Shown in pieces: positions 13,177-25,310 of a stretch of 64,000 bases of DNA. The notes beneath the pieces are model-generated. The model was not told the DNA's origin and did no database searches. It saw nothing but the letters and a program-made list of their open reading frames with translations. How positions within the stretch are numbered: position 1 is the stretch's first letter; each line of letters begins with the position of its first letter. A program made the position numbers and the translations under genes. Source of the stretch: Epiperipatus broadwayi (lineage: Eukaryota; Onychophora; Udeonychophora; Euonychophora; Peripatidae); NCBI GenBank assembly GCA_028023455.1, contig JAQFVV010006293.1, positions 4,484,059-4,548,058 of the forward strand, given 5' to 3'.

Positions 13177-14345
13177 AAAACATATATTTCTGTTTAAATA
13201 AACACACACACGCACACACCCACCCACACACACATACATATATATATACATGTACATTCTACAGATATTGAAATGTAATATCATTCCTTAGAGGTATATG
13301 CAATTTGTCCTTACAACACTAAATTGGCAATATAAAAAGACAAAAATATCAGCTACCTATCAATGAAACACAACACCAGGATGACGAGCTAGCAAGCCTG
13401 ATTGATCTAGACATAGAGATTAAATAACTTAATATTGCTAACAAAATCCATCCCTATTTGGAAAAGAAGATGGCCTGGGCACACATATCAAAATGGCATT
13501 AAGTAATAATATCAAATTTTCCTCTAAAGTTTATTTAAACAAAAAACAAAGCAAATCTATAAGATATCATTAATTCTAACTCCTAATATAAAATAACTAT
13601 CCTTTAATATGCCACCATAAGGGATAGATCAAATCTAACTTCATTGAATTATATACTGATTAGAATAGTACTAATAAAATACATGATAAACAAAACAATA
13701 TATATAATAATAAAAATTTCAGATGTTAAACTTTTGTTTTTAGTTTTGTTACGCTTCCTTACTATTTCAGTAACAATTCTATTTTTAATAAAATGAGTTC
13801 TATTGCACATTTATAAAATAGATCATAATTAATCAGTCCGAAATTGAGACACTTTTAATTTGGCAAAGTCCGATGAATAAGATGAGCATTGGATGACATG
13901 AGTTCATGTATACTGTTGGCCGTCTTGTAAATCATTCAACTGGAATGGGATTCTGCTATTAACTGAATTCTGTTGTTATATGTAATTTACAATTTTCCAA
14001 AAGTCCACACTGAAAATTGTTCTCCAGCTAGCTTGCTGATGGTTCCTCGTCCTTTGATCAATGGATATGTTTTTTTTAACGAACATGCAATGTCATACGA
14101 CTGAGGGAAAGGATACCCTGGATTAAATCATGGTTTTAACTAGCCAGACAACATGACAGAGTTTCTTATAACAAGATAAAGAGAATTTTTTTAAAAAACA
14201 AAATTCCTTTTTATATCAGTCCCCCTTCTCTTTCACTTAGCATTTTCTTAATAAAATTTTTTATACTTTATTTATATCTTTAGGGATATTTATATAGTTC
14301 TGTAGAAAAAAATATTTTCTTTTGTTACTTTGGCTCCAGATTTAA
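13177..14345. other. Mixed DNA with a CA/TA microsatellite
   Basis: A short (CA)n-(CCCA)-(TA)n tract lies at 13200-13250. The part from 13860 to 14150 is of higher complexity than usual for the window and may be an old repeat, but I could not match it to anything and found no open frame. Confidence 0.4.
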
Positions 14346-14488
14346 ATTTCTTGACTAGATTTTTTTTTTCATATGTCATAGCATAGGCCGGGACACGAAC
14401 CCACAACCATCTGCAACCAACTACTTGCTTGCAAGGTGGATGCGATGACCTCTCGGCTAACAACGCTTGACATTTCTTGACTAGATTT
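14346..14488 (-). mobile_element. tRNA-derived SINE with 17-bp target-site duplication
   Basis: On the minus strand the body starts near 14471 with an A-box-like TTAGCCGAGAGGTCATC. It continues through an anticodon-arm-like ACCTTGCAAGC and a B-box-like GGTTCGTGTCC, and ends in GCTATGACATATG plus a short A tail (14363-14371). The insertion is flanked by an exact 17-bp direct repeat, ATTTCTTGACTAGATTT, at 14346-14362 and 14472-14488. This is the signature of LINE-mediated retroposition. The same 3' tail occurs in the SINE near 19.7 kb. A 67-codon frame crossing the element is not a gene. Confidence 0.85.
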
Positions 14489-14556
14489 ATCACATTATTG
14501 ATAACAAATTTTTATGTGCAATTAAAATTCATTTGATTTACTAAATTTAACTTACA

Positions 14557-15298
14557 TTCTTTACTTAAGCATTTATTTTATATAGCGTATGTTTACAATT
14601 GTATATATTCAAATATCAGCCTTTTAAGCTAATTGTGCATACGCTTTGCGAGTGTTAATAATAAATGAATACTTTCTCACCAATATAAGATATAGTATTT
14701 ATGCAGGAATGAGCAAATCTGAAGTACTGGCAAGTAAAGCGTGAGGATGGAACCATCACTTTAAATCACTATATACGATGTCTGAATGAATGGGTGAAAT
14801 TGTCTAGAATTTACTAAACATCATTCCAACTGAAACTTAATCATATATTCCTGCATAAATACTATATCTTGTATTGGTGAGAAAGTATTCATTTATTATT
14901 AACACTCGCAAAGCCTATGCACAATTAGCTTAAAAGGCTGATATTTGAATGTATACAAATTGTAAACATACCCTATATAAAATAAATGCTTATTTACATA
15001 TGATTAAGTTTCAGTTGGAATGATGTTTAGTAAATTCTAGACAATTTCACCCATGTCATTCATTCAGACATCGTATATAGTGATTTAAAGTGACGGTTCC
15101 ATCCTCACGCTTTACTTGCCAGTACTTCAGATTTGCTCATATATAAGCATTTGAGTCGTAGAAATAAGAGGATTCCTTTTATTTCTGCATAAATACTATA
15201 TCTTGTATTGGTGAGAAAGTATTTATTTATTATTAACACTCACAAAGCGTATGCACAATTCGCTTAAAAGCTGATATTTGAATGTGTTCTTTACTTAA
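14557..15298. mobile_element. Nested inverted-repeat element flanked by 12-bp direct repeats
   Basis: The segment order is A (about 14569-14708), B (14709-14845), A inverted (14850-14995), B inverted (15001-15140), then a second inverted partial A (about 15183-15285). The exact 12-mer TTCTTTACTTAA occurs on both sides (14557-14568 and 15287-15298). No ORF is present. It could be a foldback transposon or two overlapping insertions that rearranged. Fold-back in single-stranded form would be extensive. Confidence 0.7.
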
Positions 15299-16142
15299 CT
15301 TTTTTTACAATAATGCATATCCCCTCCGCCATCCTCCATCATTAACATAGCAAAGTATAATTAAAAATTTTAAATTGATCTTTATTACACAATAGACTAG
15401 CGTTACCAATGTATTTTCGTCATTTATTTATTAATAGCATATATTTTATGTACAAACATTATATCTGTATTATGATAAAATAGATATAAATAAAAATATC
15501 TAATATTTTATCATGAGGTGGAAAAATAATACCTCAATACTTTGTAAAATTTATAATAATAGAAGATACTAAATTTGACTTGGAAACAATCCAAGATTAT
15601 GCAATTTCCTTTCACTGGTTCATTTGCATTTTCAATAAATACTTGGATCCATCTAATTCTATTAAACTTCCTTGTTTTGGAAGATGAACTTTTCTATGAA
15701 CATTTATGTCAATCTTAAATCTTGACATGATCCTTAGCCATCTAAACTTCTCCATTCAGATCTTGTGCAATTTGTATTTCAGATAAAGTTTTTACATTTT
15801 CATGCACCTATATTTAAAAAAAAATAGATTTATAATAGTTATTTTTAATATTATTTTTGCCTATGATTTACAACTATTATGGATAATATTATTAATTCTA
15901 TCATTTTCATGAGTAATCCACAAACATGACACATCTAGATTATATGAGATAAGCAAATTAACTTTAGATTACATTTTTTAGATCTTTTTCATTTATATAA
16001 TTGCTATGGAGATTCCAAAACAAGATTACCCAAACATTAATTTTGTGAAGCTAAAAATCATATCCCAAACCCACTTCTAACCCAACTCATTAGTGATTGA
16101 ACTTCCTCAAGTTAAATGATCACAATTAAGAACTACTAATTT
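15299..16142. other. AT-rich DNA without recognisable gene
   Basis: No coding pattern or known repeat recognised. Confidence 0.5.
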
Positions 16143-16330
16143 AAACAAGGCAAAACTCTTCATAAAGTAGTGCCACTCTGTGCAGAGTAATCAACAGATG
16201 CCAGACGACTTGTGCATAAAATCCCTATCTAGTGCCTAGGATGGCATTACTGTATGGAGAGTTACGCCTTGTTTAATAACAATTATGTGCTAGTATAAGA
16301 GATAGTGATCATGTGATGTTTAGTGGTTTA
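16143..16330. mobile_element. Short internally deleted MITE family A copy
   Basis: An inner pair of inverted repeats spans 16143-16275. The left side reads AAACAAGGCAAAACTC and AGTAGTGCCACTCTGTGCA; the right side is TGGCATTACTGTATGGAGAG and ends CTTGTTTAATAACAAT. An outer arm containing GATCATGTGATGTTTAGTGG (about 16308-16327) matches, in inverted form, the outer arm upstream of the 25.3-kb copy. Confidence 0.65.
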
Positions 16331-17403
16331 ACTACCAATTCACTAAACCTATTTCTGTTATTGCTTTTTTAATTCTCAAGATCTTGAACTAATAAAAGAG
16401 AAATTTAAGTCAAATTGCTGTGGAATGGATAAAAATATGGTTGTACAAATGCACAAAATTATTGTCATAGTTACTATAAGGAGATGATAGATTTATAAAA
16501 TGTTCATGATGACAAGTACTAAATTAACTTAAGCGACTGAAGTCAGTAAGGAAAAGAGGGGTATGCAGGAAAAGACAGTTTACAATCAAAAACACTGACT
16601 GATCTTTGAGAAATTAATATTCTGTTCTACAATGCAGCAGGAAGTACTCTTGGTTGGACAATCTTTTGTTATTCACAGCATAATGGTCATTCCACTTTTA
16701 ATCATTTATGAAATCTGCTACCTAAGCATAGCATTTAGCCATTTCTCTCTCTATATATACATACCCAATCTGTTTGCATATATGTTCAATTATAACATGT
16801 ATTTACTTTACCTTTTGCTGTTTCCTCAATGATGGTAGCTGCTTGAATAACACCTAAAAAGTTGTTTAATGTGTAAAAGATTATTCCATAATTATTTGCA
16901 TGTACTGTATATAAAGATAAATTGAATTAATTTTAGAAAAAAAATGTTATTTTTTAAAGAGCATCAACTATTTATTTTAATCTATTTTTTAAAATTAAAA
17001 CATATTATATTTTTTGTATTAATTTTTTACAATAATTTAAAAAAAAGATATATATATATATATTTGTAATTTTGAATTGACAATATACCATTTATGTTTA
17101 AGTAAACTTTATTTGCCTCACCAAACTTGTCTCAGTTCTTTTTAGAAATCTTTTCAACATATCGACATGAATTATTTTATAAACTCTCTATCTAATAATC
17201 ATTATTAAAAATATAGCAGATCGAAATAAAATATGTAAATTAATAAAATAGAAAATCATATACCATTAAAATACTAGCCAAAAAACAAAATTTTATTAAA
17301 ATTCTCTCCTACCACGGTTTCATTTCTTAACAAATAGACCATCTCAAGTGAAATTCAACTAGGTACAAACAACACACACACACTATATATATATATATAT
17401 ATA
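16331..17403. other. AT-rich DNA ending in CA/TA microsatellite
   Basis: No gene seen. A (CA)n(TA)n tract lies at about 17370-17404. A 66-codon frame at 16632 has a hydrophobic translation typical of T-rich DNA and is not called. Confidence 0.5.
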
Positions 17404-17777
17404 TAGTGGTTTTTGGGTTAAACTGTGTTATTTTTGATTACTTCTGAATGTTGTCAAGGTTAACTTTTAAAAAAAAAAAGCATTAGATCTCAAATAGTAA
17501 TGAGATTGTGATAGAGCATACTATAACCTTATGGAAACCACTTCTTTTATTTCTTTTTTCTAATGTAAACTTGAAAACAATTAGTGGTGGAACTGAAGAA
17601 AATAAACATTTTGTTATTCCATATGTTCTGAATGCTCAAGTACTTGATGCTCAATCTCATTATTTTTTGAGATCTAATGATTTTTTTTTTGAAAAGTTAA
17701 TCTGATACTAGTGGATGATCTTTTGTTGAAACATTGGGGAGTAATCAAAAATAATATGGTTTAACCCCAAAACTACT
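17404..17777. mobile_element. TIR element of about 375 bp
   Basis: The termini are imperfect inverted repeats of about 37 bp. The left end reads AGTGGTTTTTGGGTTAAAC, then TTTTTGATTACT; the right end reads AGTAATCAAAAATAATATGG, then TTTAACCCCAAAACTACT. TA-rich DNA lies on both sides. A 65-codon open frame lies inside but has no recognisable domain. A further terminus-like GGGTTAAACCATG occurs just outside, near 17829. Confidence 0.6.
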
Positions 17778-18019
17778 TTATTTAATATATATATTCATGG
17801 TTATATGATGTAAATAAAGTCTCTTTTGGGTTAAACCATGTATTAATTTTTTGAAAAATGTTTTAGACAAAATATCATTCATCATAATTGTTAAGATCTT
17901 AATGAAGAAGTGTTATCTTAAGTTATAACAAGATTGAATGTGAAATAAAGAACAATCAGTCATATATATATATATATATATAATATAGTACCCATTATAA
18001 AATATTATATATATATATA

Positions 18020-18231
18020 AATTTTAAGGTAAATACAATATTATAGTTTAAATTCTTTTGTAGTACTTTCGATTACGTGAGAATCCTCATCAGCCTTAAC
18101 TGAATTTCAAAATTTCAAACTTACATTAAGTTTGAAAATTTGAAATTCAGTTAAAGCTGACGAGGATTACCATGTAATTGAAAGTGCTACAAAAGAATTT
18201 AAACTATAATATTGTATTTACTGTTAAATTA
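18020..18231. mobile_element. Palindromic foldback element within TA repeats
   Basis: Arms of about 95 bp are nearly perfectly complementary. The left arm contains TTAAATTCTTTTGTAGTACT and CTCATCAGC; the right arm contains GCTGACGAGGAT and AAAAGAATTTAAACTATAAT. (TA)n tracts lie directly outside both arms. There is no coding capacity. It is MITE-like, probably inserted at a TA-rich target. Confidence 0.7.
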
Positions 18232-18514
18232 TATATATATATTTGACGGTTGATTATTTAGAAAAGTTGGATTAACAAAATTTTTATTTCTTTCAGTTTT
18301 ACAATTAATTGATTTGAAATTAATTGTGAAAAAAAAAGTGGTCACCACATGATTGGAATATGTTGATTTAAATGTAGCTAGTAAGAGAATTTATGGCCTC
18401 AGGGTATTGATGGCTTAAATTCTTTTGTTGTTTTTTAATGAATGATGTCATAATATTGTTTACTATGGAAGTTGAAAATTACAAAACACTTTTTTCTATA
18501 TATTTTAATTATTA

Positions 18515-19260
18515 GAAAATATGATGACTTGTAATGAACATCTGTTTATAGAAAATTCATCATACAAACTGATATTGCAATTTTAATTTTCATCATCATC
18601 TTGCTCATATAATTTTGGCAGCAAAAAATCTTTAGATGAGAGGGTACAATTTATCTAATAAAGATCATCTTTCTCAAGAAATAGAACTAATTAATAATAT
18701 TTTATTTTCTATGGGTTATAATAAAAACATTATATGTCAAGATTTACATAGCTTTGATACTAAGAGTAAATAAGATGGTAAAATTGACAACTCAACTACT
18801 TACAGAGTTGTTTTAGCTTATATTAAAGGAGTCACTGACAAGGTCTGTAGAAAATTATCTAATTTCAAGATTAAGGCTATCTTTTTCATTAACCAAAGAA
18901 AATTAAATTTTTCCATAAGCCTAAAGTTCAAATACTTTTGGAATACCAATGTGTCTATGAAATTCCATGATTATAGTTTTTAAGAAGCTATGTAGGTCAA
19001 TCCAATAGACAAATTAATGCCAGAATTAGGGAGCATAAAATTGTCTTCAAGCAAAAGTTAAAAATACAACAAATTTTACTCTACAGTTTTTAGAAATTGG
19101 TCACATATCTGATTTTGATAATGCTAAAATATTTGCAAATTTGGAAAAGTATGATTTGAGAACTATGAAAGAGTCCATTAAATATTAAAAAAACCAGGAA
19201 GTTTAAATAAATCTAATAATCCCCAATATATTCTAGTCTTTAGGAGACCATTTATTTTAT
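18515..19260 (+). pseudogene. Dead Penelope-like element: thumb and GIY-YIG region
   Basis: Plus-strand translation across frames gives ELINNILFSMGYNKNI, then TYRVVLAYIKGVTDK, then VYEIP.YD, then VGQSNRQINARIREH. This order (RT thumb, LAYIKGVTDK, YEIPC, YVGQ..R...R..EH) is diagnostic of the C-terminal half of PLEs with a GIY-YIG endonuclease. There are several stops and at least two frameshifts, and the polymerase palm is not visible. PLEs move by target-primed reverse transcription; this copy is inactive. Confidence 0.7.
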
Positions 19261-19463
19261 CTCTTCTAAAATCAATTTAAAATCAATTAATTGTAAAATT
19301 GAAGGTAATAAAAATGTGTTAATCGACCTATTTAACTAATAAACTATATATATAATTATTCTTTACTTAACTCTCAATAATATTATCACTTAAGACCTAA
19401 TAGTTGTTCTTCATTAAGAGAATTTAAACAAAATAATACTCGCTTTAACACAAAAAAGATTTT

Positions 19464-19464
19464 A

Positions 19465-19518
<54 letters not shown>

Positions 19519-19519
19519 A
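19464..19519. repeat. Self-complementary AC-AT-GT microsatellite
   Basis: (AC)n runs into (AT)n and then (GT)n, so the whole 55-bp tract is a near-perfect palindrome able to form a hairpin. Confidence 0.95.
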
Positions 19520-19720
19520 AAATTCAACTTGATATATATTAAATACAAACATTAAAATAACAGAATTGTGGGAGAACTGAATGCAATTATGGGAGTTATA
19601 AAATAAGGTCTCATTTTGATTATTCAACATTATATATCGTTATGCTGAAAAAAAAATAGATTAAAAGAAATAGTCAAAAGTACTTCTAACAGAATAAGTT
19701 GAATTATATGAATATTTCTG

Positions 19721-19828
19721 CATTTTTTTTATGTGCCATAGCATCGTCTGGGAAGTGAACTTGTTAACCTGGGACAACTGCTTGAAAGGCAGTTGTGCTG
19801 ATCACTCAACCACCAATGCTTGCTATAT
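19721..19828 (-). mobile_element. tRNA-derived SINE, second copy
   Basis: Minus strand: a tRNA-like head with an A-box-like GGTGGTTGAGTGATCA, an anticodon hairpin (ACTGC, 7-base loop, GCAGT) and a degenerate B box near GGTTAACAAGTTCAC. The tail GATGCTATGGCACAT is followed by an A run (19722-19729). The head and tail match the SINE at 14.4 kb, so they are one family. The A/B boxes are degenerate and the copy is too diverged to be a functional tRNA gene. No clear target-site duplication was resolved. Confidence 0.7.
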
Positions 19829-20049
19829 CATGTTGAATTTTACATATATTTTGAAGAAATACAGGCATCAAAATTAATATGTTAATATATATGTTAAATA
19901 AAGAGCTTGCAAATAAGCTCTTAACATTTGTAATACAAGCTTGTTGAATTAGGTCATGTGATATATGACTTGATTTCTTTGTGTGTGTATATATATATAT
20001 ATATATATAAACACAACAATATTTTCATAATTCATTTTAAAAACAAACC

Positions 20050-21580
20050 ACCTTTAATATCAAAAGATGTCTTCATGAGAATGATGGCTTCAGATTCAAG
20101 AAGATTTATTCTCAGAGTTTCTTTGATGCTTCTTTTCAATATATTTTTTTCATAAAATATAACCTCTGCCATTATCAAATAATATTTTATGACTTGTATT
20201 CAGTTCACAATATATGAAGCTGAGTTATAACACTTATTTTTAACTCTACTCTTGTGAACTTTAACTTTTTTATTAAAACTAATTTACTTTGCCCTATATA
20301 AATTTTATGATGACTGCAAGGAATTTTGTAAACTATATCAGGAATAGATTTGCTACCAATTGACTTTTTTGAACCATTTAATAATGAATTAAAATCAAAC
20401 CTTTTCTTTTAAGCAACTTTCATATTACTCCATAAGTCATTATTGTCATAAACCAATCTATAAATTAGTGACTTAAATGGTAAAGAAATAAACTCTTTAT
20501 CTAATATAACAGTTAAATTTTTATTTAGTATCAGACCAATATATATATATATATTAAATATAATATTTCTAATAAATTCATGATTATATCCAAGTCAATA
20601 TAATCAGAAGTAAACTGACTTCTTTGAATATAAACATTATTTTCAAAATTATTACACCTTATATTTCTATGACAAACATTAAATAAAGAAATTTTCCTAC
20701 AAGTAAAAGGTTGATAACTATTAGGTCTTATCGTATTTTCAAATTTTTATGTTTAATAAAATGATTTTAATTTAACAAAATCAAAAGTACTTCTTCTTCA
20801 TTTAGTAAAATTAATATTAAATTAAATTCATTCAATCTATCAAATAAAAAAAATCCTCTAATTATTTTTTTTAAATATCAAACAAACAATCATCAACATA
20901 TCTAAAAAAATAATTTTGAAGAAACAGAAAAAATGATTTATTGTCTAAAAAATCAATATAGACAGAGCACATCAAAAGAGAATTAACAAAACCAATAATT
21001 CATTTTTTTCTAATCTTATGAAACATATTATTGTATATAAAATATATAGAATGGTCCAATAATAAGAGCAAATGATGAAGAACCTTAATCTTATCTGCAG
21101 AAAAATATTAGTGTTTTCCTAAAATAGAAACACATTAATACTTTTTACTCTTTCAACTGATTAATATATATATTTTCAATGTCTAAACTATAAAGTACAT
21201 AAGTATCCTCTAAAACAAATCCATTTATTTATTAAATGCCTCAAAAAAGCAAAAAAAGAAGAGACACAAAAAATGACCTAAATTTATATAAATTTTAAAG
21301 AATCGTATAAGAAATTTTATTAACAACCTCTCCTATAAAATCAAAAACACACCACAAAGGAAAATTATTTTTTTAAGTCCCCATTCAGAAGGAAAACCTA
21401 AAAGGGTTATAAAATATGGTAAATTTTCTTAAACTATGCAATTCAAATTTATTTGTATGCACTAAAACTTAAATCAATCTAATTTTCTTTTTTGTCTTTC
21501 ATTATATGAATTACTATTTGACTAATTATAATTTTAGGAAAATACATTTTTTTTACCAATTATTTAATAGTATGATTAAC
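20050..21580 (-). pseudogene. Dead Penelope-like element: RT palm and GIY-YIG regions
   Basis: Minus-strand translation shows RYVDDCLFDI (about 20890) with the YVDD motif of the PLE palm, preceded by NSLLMCSVYIDFLD. Further on come SIPDIVYKIPCSHHKIYIGQ (about 20330) and a C-terminal stretch with HKILFDN. PLE order is therefore palm, thumb, then YKIPC...YIGQ GIY-YIG motif. Stops and frameshifts are frequent, and the GIY-YIG core looks better preserved than the rest. Its 3' end faces the 3' end of the plus-strand PLE at 18.5-19.3 kb. N-terminal parts beyond about 21580 were not recognised. Confidence 0.7.
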
Positions 21581-21583
21581 ATA

Positions 21584-21750
21584 TAGATCAATTTTTTTTG
21601 GTAATTTCTTAAACAGGTGACACTTAAATTGCACATATATATTAAATATGCATGCATACACACCCAAATAGATCAATTTTTTTGTAATTTCTTACACAGA
21701 TGATACTTAAATTGCACATATATAGTAAATATGCATGCACACACGCAATA
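21584..21750. repeat. Tandem duplication of about 84 bp
   Basis: Two copies begin AGATCAATTTTTTT, contain TTAAATTGCACATATATA and end in ATGCATGCA.ACAC. They start near 21584 and 21669 and differ at a handful of positions. Confidence 0.85.
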
Positions 21751-22856
21751 TAAAAAAAAGTACTTAACAATCTATCAGAGTCTGTTATTAAACTTTCTTG
21801 ACCATACATATTTATAATGCAACTAATTTGAAAAAGAATCAAACTGAACCTTTAAAAAATTTTTTTTGCCTTCAATTGGATAGAAAAGCATATAAATTCT
21901 GTGTAATAGATTTTTATTTATATCAATGTAGTTTTATTTTTTGTCATATTGGCCTTGAAAAAAATAAAATTAATCCTTTTATATTTGCTTTTCAGGTTTT
22001 ATAAAGATGGCAAATATTATAATAAGATTAACTGAAAGTATACTCTAATTAATATTATTAGATGTGTCAATCATCCTTATAAAAACTGGGAAAGCAAATA
22101 TAAATGAAATTATTTTTATCTTTGCAAAACAGATATGACAAAAGAGTTAGGTGCGATCTTATAGAAGAGAGTGATGTATTTTCAATGGTGCTTTTATTAG
22201 TATTTGTATGTCAGAAGCAAATAAATAAATATAGTAAAAAATGGTACATTGTAGATAATTTAATTCTCTCTCTAATTGAAATTTTCAAAATGATGATATG
22301 GCTTTTTTACAATTTTTTTTTTGTAAAAGTTATAATTTAAAAGTCTTTTTTATATTAAAAAAAGCATGGAAATGTATAACAGCAATATTAATAATTATAT
22401 TTTTATGTTAAAATAAAATGAATTGCTTTGATAAATTATTTCAAATTGGTTCTTCAGAAGGGAAAATTATTTTTGATTACAAAAATAAGTAAACCATAAT
22501 ATTAATTGCATATTTAAATATTAGTTTGTAAAAGAATTGTTCATAACAATATATGTACACAATATATGTTTTATCATGCAATGTGTACATGTGCACATCT
22601 GTATATAAATTGGAAAAGTTCAGTTAGTAATATTTTTTCTCATCTTTATTAATGTTATTGTTAATCTAATTCATTTTGTCAAAAAAGAAAAAAAAAACCT
22701 ACTACTTAATAGTTGCATTTGACTAAAAAACTAAAGTTTGCTGATTTCTGAAACATATTTATAAAGATCAGTAATTATTATAATATGTCATTTTAATAGA
22801 AATTTTATGTAGAATAGTTTTAAAATAGAAATAATATCAAAATTTACAATTTATGA
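21751..22856. other. AT-rich DNA without recognisable gene
   Basis: Short open frames of 68 and 78 codons (21798-22004, 22104-22340) are present but show no family resemblance, so they are not called. They could be decayed PLE sequence upstream of the palm, but I cannot support that. Confidence 0.4.
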
Positions 22857-23060
22857 ATAATACTTACATAAGGCTAAAACCTTAGTACATGCGCTTTGAG
22901 TGCTTAATTTTAGCAAGAGAGATTTCTACAAATCATAACAGAAGATTCGACTTGCTAAAATTAAGCTCTCAAGGTGCATGGACTAAGGTTGTAGCCTTAT
23001 ATAAGTATTATGTGCTGACATTGCGCTTAATAAGAATTAATATTTACAATTTATGAATAA
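22842..23060. mobile_element. Palindromic MITE with 19-bp flanking direct repeats
   Basis: An inverted repeat of about 60 bp spans 22857-23012; the arms contain ATAAGGCT, CCTTAGTACATG and CTTAATTTTAGCAAG with their complements. The exact 19-mer ATTTACAATTTATGAATAA occurs at 22842-22860 and again at 23042-23060. The direct repeat slightly overlaps the left arm and lies about 30 bp from the right arm, so it may be a target duplication or an older repeat. Confidence 0.65.
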
Positions 23061-25310
23061 GTTATATGTAAATTTTTAAATTTTTTATGATAATTGGATA
23101 TTATCCCAAAGTTATTTTTTTACATAGTGTGTTAGTCATATACAACATATAATAATTCATCTTAATTTTTTATAACATATTATTATGAAAAACATATCTT
23201 GAACAAAATGCATAAAAAAGTTAATATAATGGATCAGTAATTAACAGGATAATTCACATTTAAGAGGGGGATATATATATATCCAAGAAATAATATTGTT
23301 AGTTATCAACACATTTCTGTATTATATATGTTTTTACTTTCCCATTTTTTAAATTATATTTTCTAATAAGAAACTTCCATTTTATGTTTCCATTTTTTTA
23401 CCAGCTTAATTAAAAATATAAATTTAATAAACAAAATTTGTTTAAAAAATAAAATATCAACTTTTCAAGTTAAAAAAGGATTAATGAACAAAAGATTTTG
23501 TTTTAGAATTCAAGCTAAAAATGTATTTTAAAGGAAAAATTATCTACCAAATCTATATAGTTAATGTACATTTTATTAAAGTATATATTCAAATAATGCA
23601 ATCTTTAATTACATAAAATAATACAAATAATAAGACTATTGATTAAAGATATTTTTTGACATCAATAAATTTTTAGTTGATTAATTTTCTGCTAAAAAAC
23701 TAATATCTTTAACTAAAATCTAAATGTAAATTTCATGTACTTATTAAAAAATAATTATTGCAAGTGAAATTTAATTTTCCAAATCATTACAAAATATATT
23801 TAGACATTCATATTATTATCTGTATTTGATTAAATTTATTAAAGAATAAAAATGAGTTTGTAATTTGTGGTCAAATATAGAGATATTAAATCTTTTTTAA
23901 GAAAATGAGTTTGTAATTCATAATCAAGTGTGGAGATATCTTGATACTGGAAACGACTCAATTATATATTAAATATCAGACACATAAGAGAAAATTCACT
24001 TTTTTAATTATATTTCCTACACCCAACTGATGTTATAGTTATTACTCTTAATTTAAGGAACTTATAAATTTGTTTGATTATTTAACAATGAGCTTAGTTG
24101 GATCTTATATTTAAGATTAACTATCTTAGAATTAGATCAGAGATAATGATTTTGTAGTTATAATATTTCATTTAGAGTTATTTAAGAAATGGTAGGTAGA
24201 TTCATAATTAGTGCTACCATATACATTTCCTATAGTGGAATTAACTAATTGTGAAAAAAAACCTACTTCATCCAAGTTTTAAATAAACAATTATAGCTGA
24301 ACCTATTCTTTTACATTTAGTTTGTGGACATATAACTGATTAAATTATCAGTCACTAGATTTAGATATTATTAAACAAATTTTATCAATGAGGTAAATAT
24401 TTGTTTTAGGGTTAAAAAAGTTTCAAAAATAAAGTAAAACTGTTAAACATTAAAGTATTCAAAAATAAAAAGCATACACCCAAGCCAATATAGTAAAATA
24501 ATTTATATTAACTAAAAATGTATGGAAGAAATCAAGACATGATAATAAAATATGATAATGGGAAAATGAAGAGAAGTTTCATGAGTCTTAGCTTATTGCT
24601 ACCAAGTTTAATAAAAATGTTTCGATTAATACTGTTATTATTATTTTTTGACAATAAACTATATAATAATGAATTTAAATAGAAAGACTTAGTCTTTATA
24701 TGGATTTTTTAATGGAAAAAAATTAAAATATAGAGCAAAAGCATAGGGAAAGTTAGAAAATAATCATAATTGAATGACTTTATTATTTGGAATTCATAAG
24801 AAATTTGAGCTCCTCAGGAAATGAGCAATCTGTGCACAACCAATGGATTTCAAGTTCCAAAACCTCCCATTCTTCACCAAACCAGCTGAAGAATATTTCA
24901 AAGAAAGTTTTAGACCTATTGTAGCAATTTAGTACTTTTTTTTAAAAAGAAAATTAGATATTTCTGCTCTAACAATTATTTAAAATGAAGAAAGATAAGG
25001 GATTAAAACCAATTAAGAAAAAAAAATTAGAGTACGACTTTTTACTATTTCAGTATTTCATCCAATATTAAAAAAATATGCAAAGCATATTAGATTTAAA
25101 TATCGCTATGCATAATTTTATTATTATTAAAAATGAATATGTGATTAAGATTACAAATAATTTAATAAATTTGAAATAACTATTTAAAAAGGAGTATGCT
25201 GATAATTGGAAGGGAATCCTTTAATTCCTCTTCGAAATCTTAAAGGAACAGAATAGAGCATATTCCTAAAATATAATCCATATGTTCTTATGATTGTAAT
25301 GGTTATTATT
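23061..25310. other. AT-rich DNA with a small tandem duplication
   Basis: Mostly unassigned A/T-rich sequence. Around 23851-23935 a segment with AATGAGTTTGTAATT followed by GGAGATAT or its variant is duplicated in tandem (about 59-bp period). The rest may contain heavily decayed coding sequence, but no motif was convincing. Confidence 0.45.

Noticed and set aside
14372-14471. A functional tRNA gene
   Set aside because: A and B boxes are present, but the arms do not fold as a proper tRNA and the unit has an A tail and target-site duplication, so it is a SINE.
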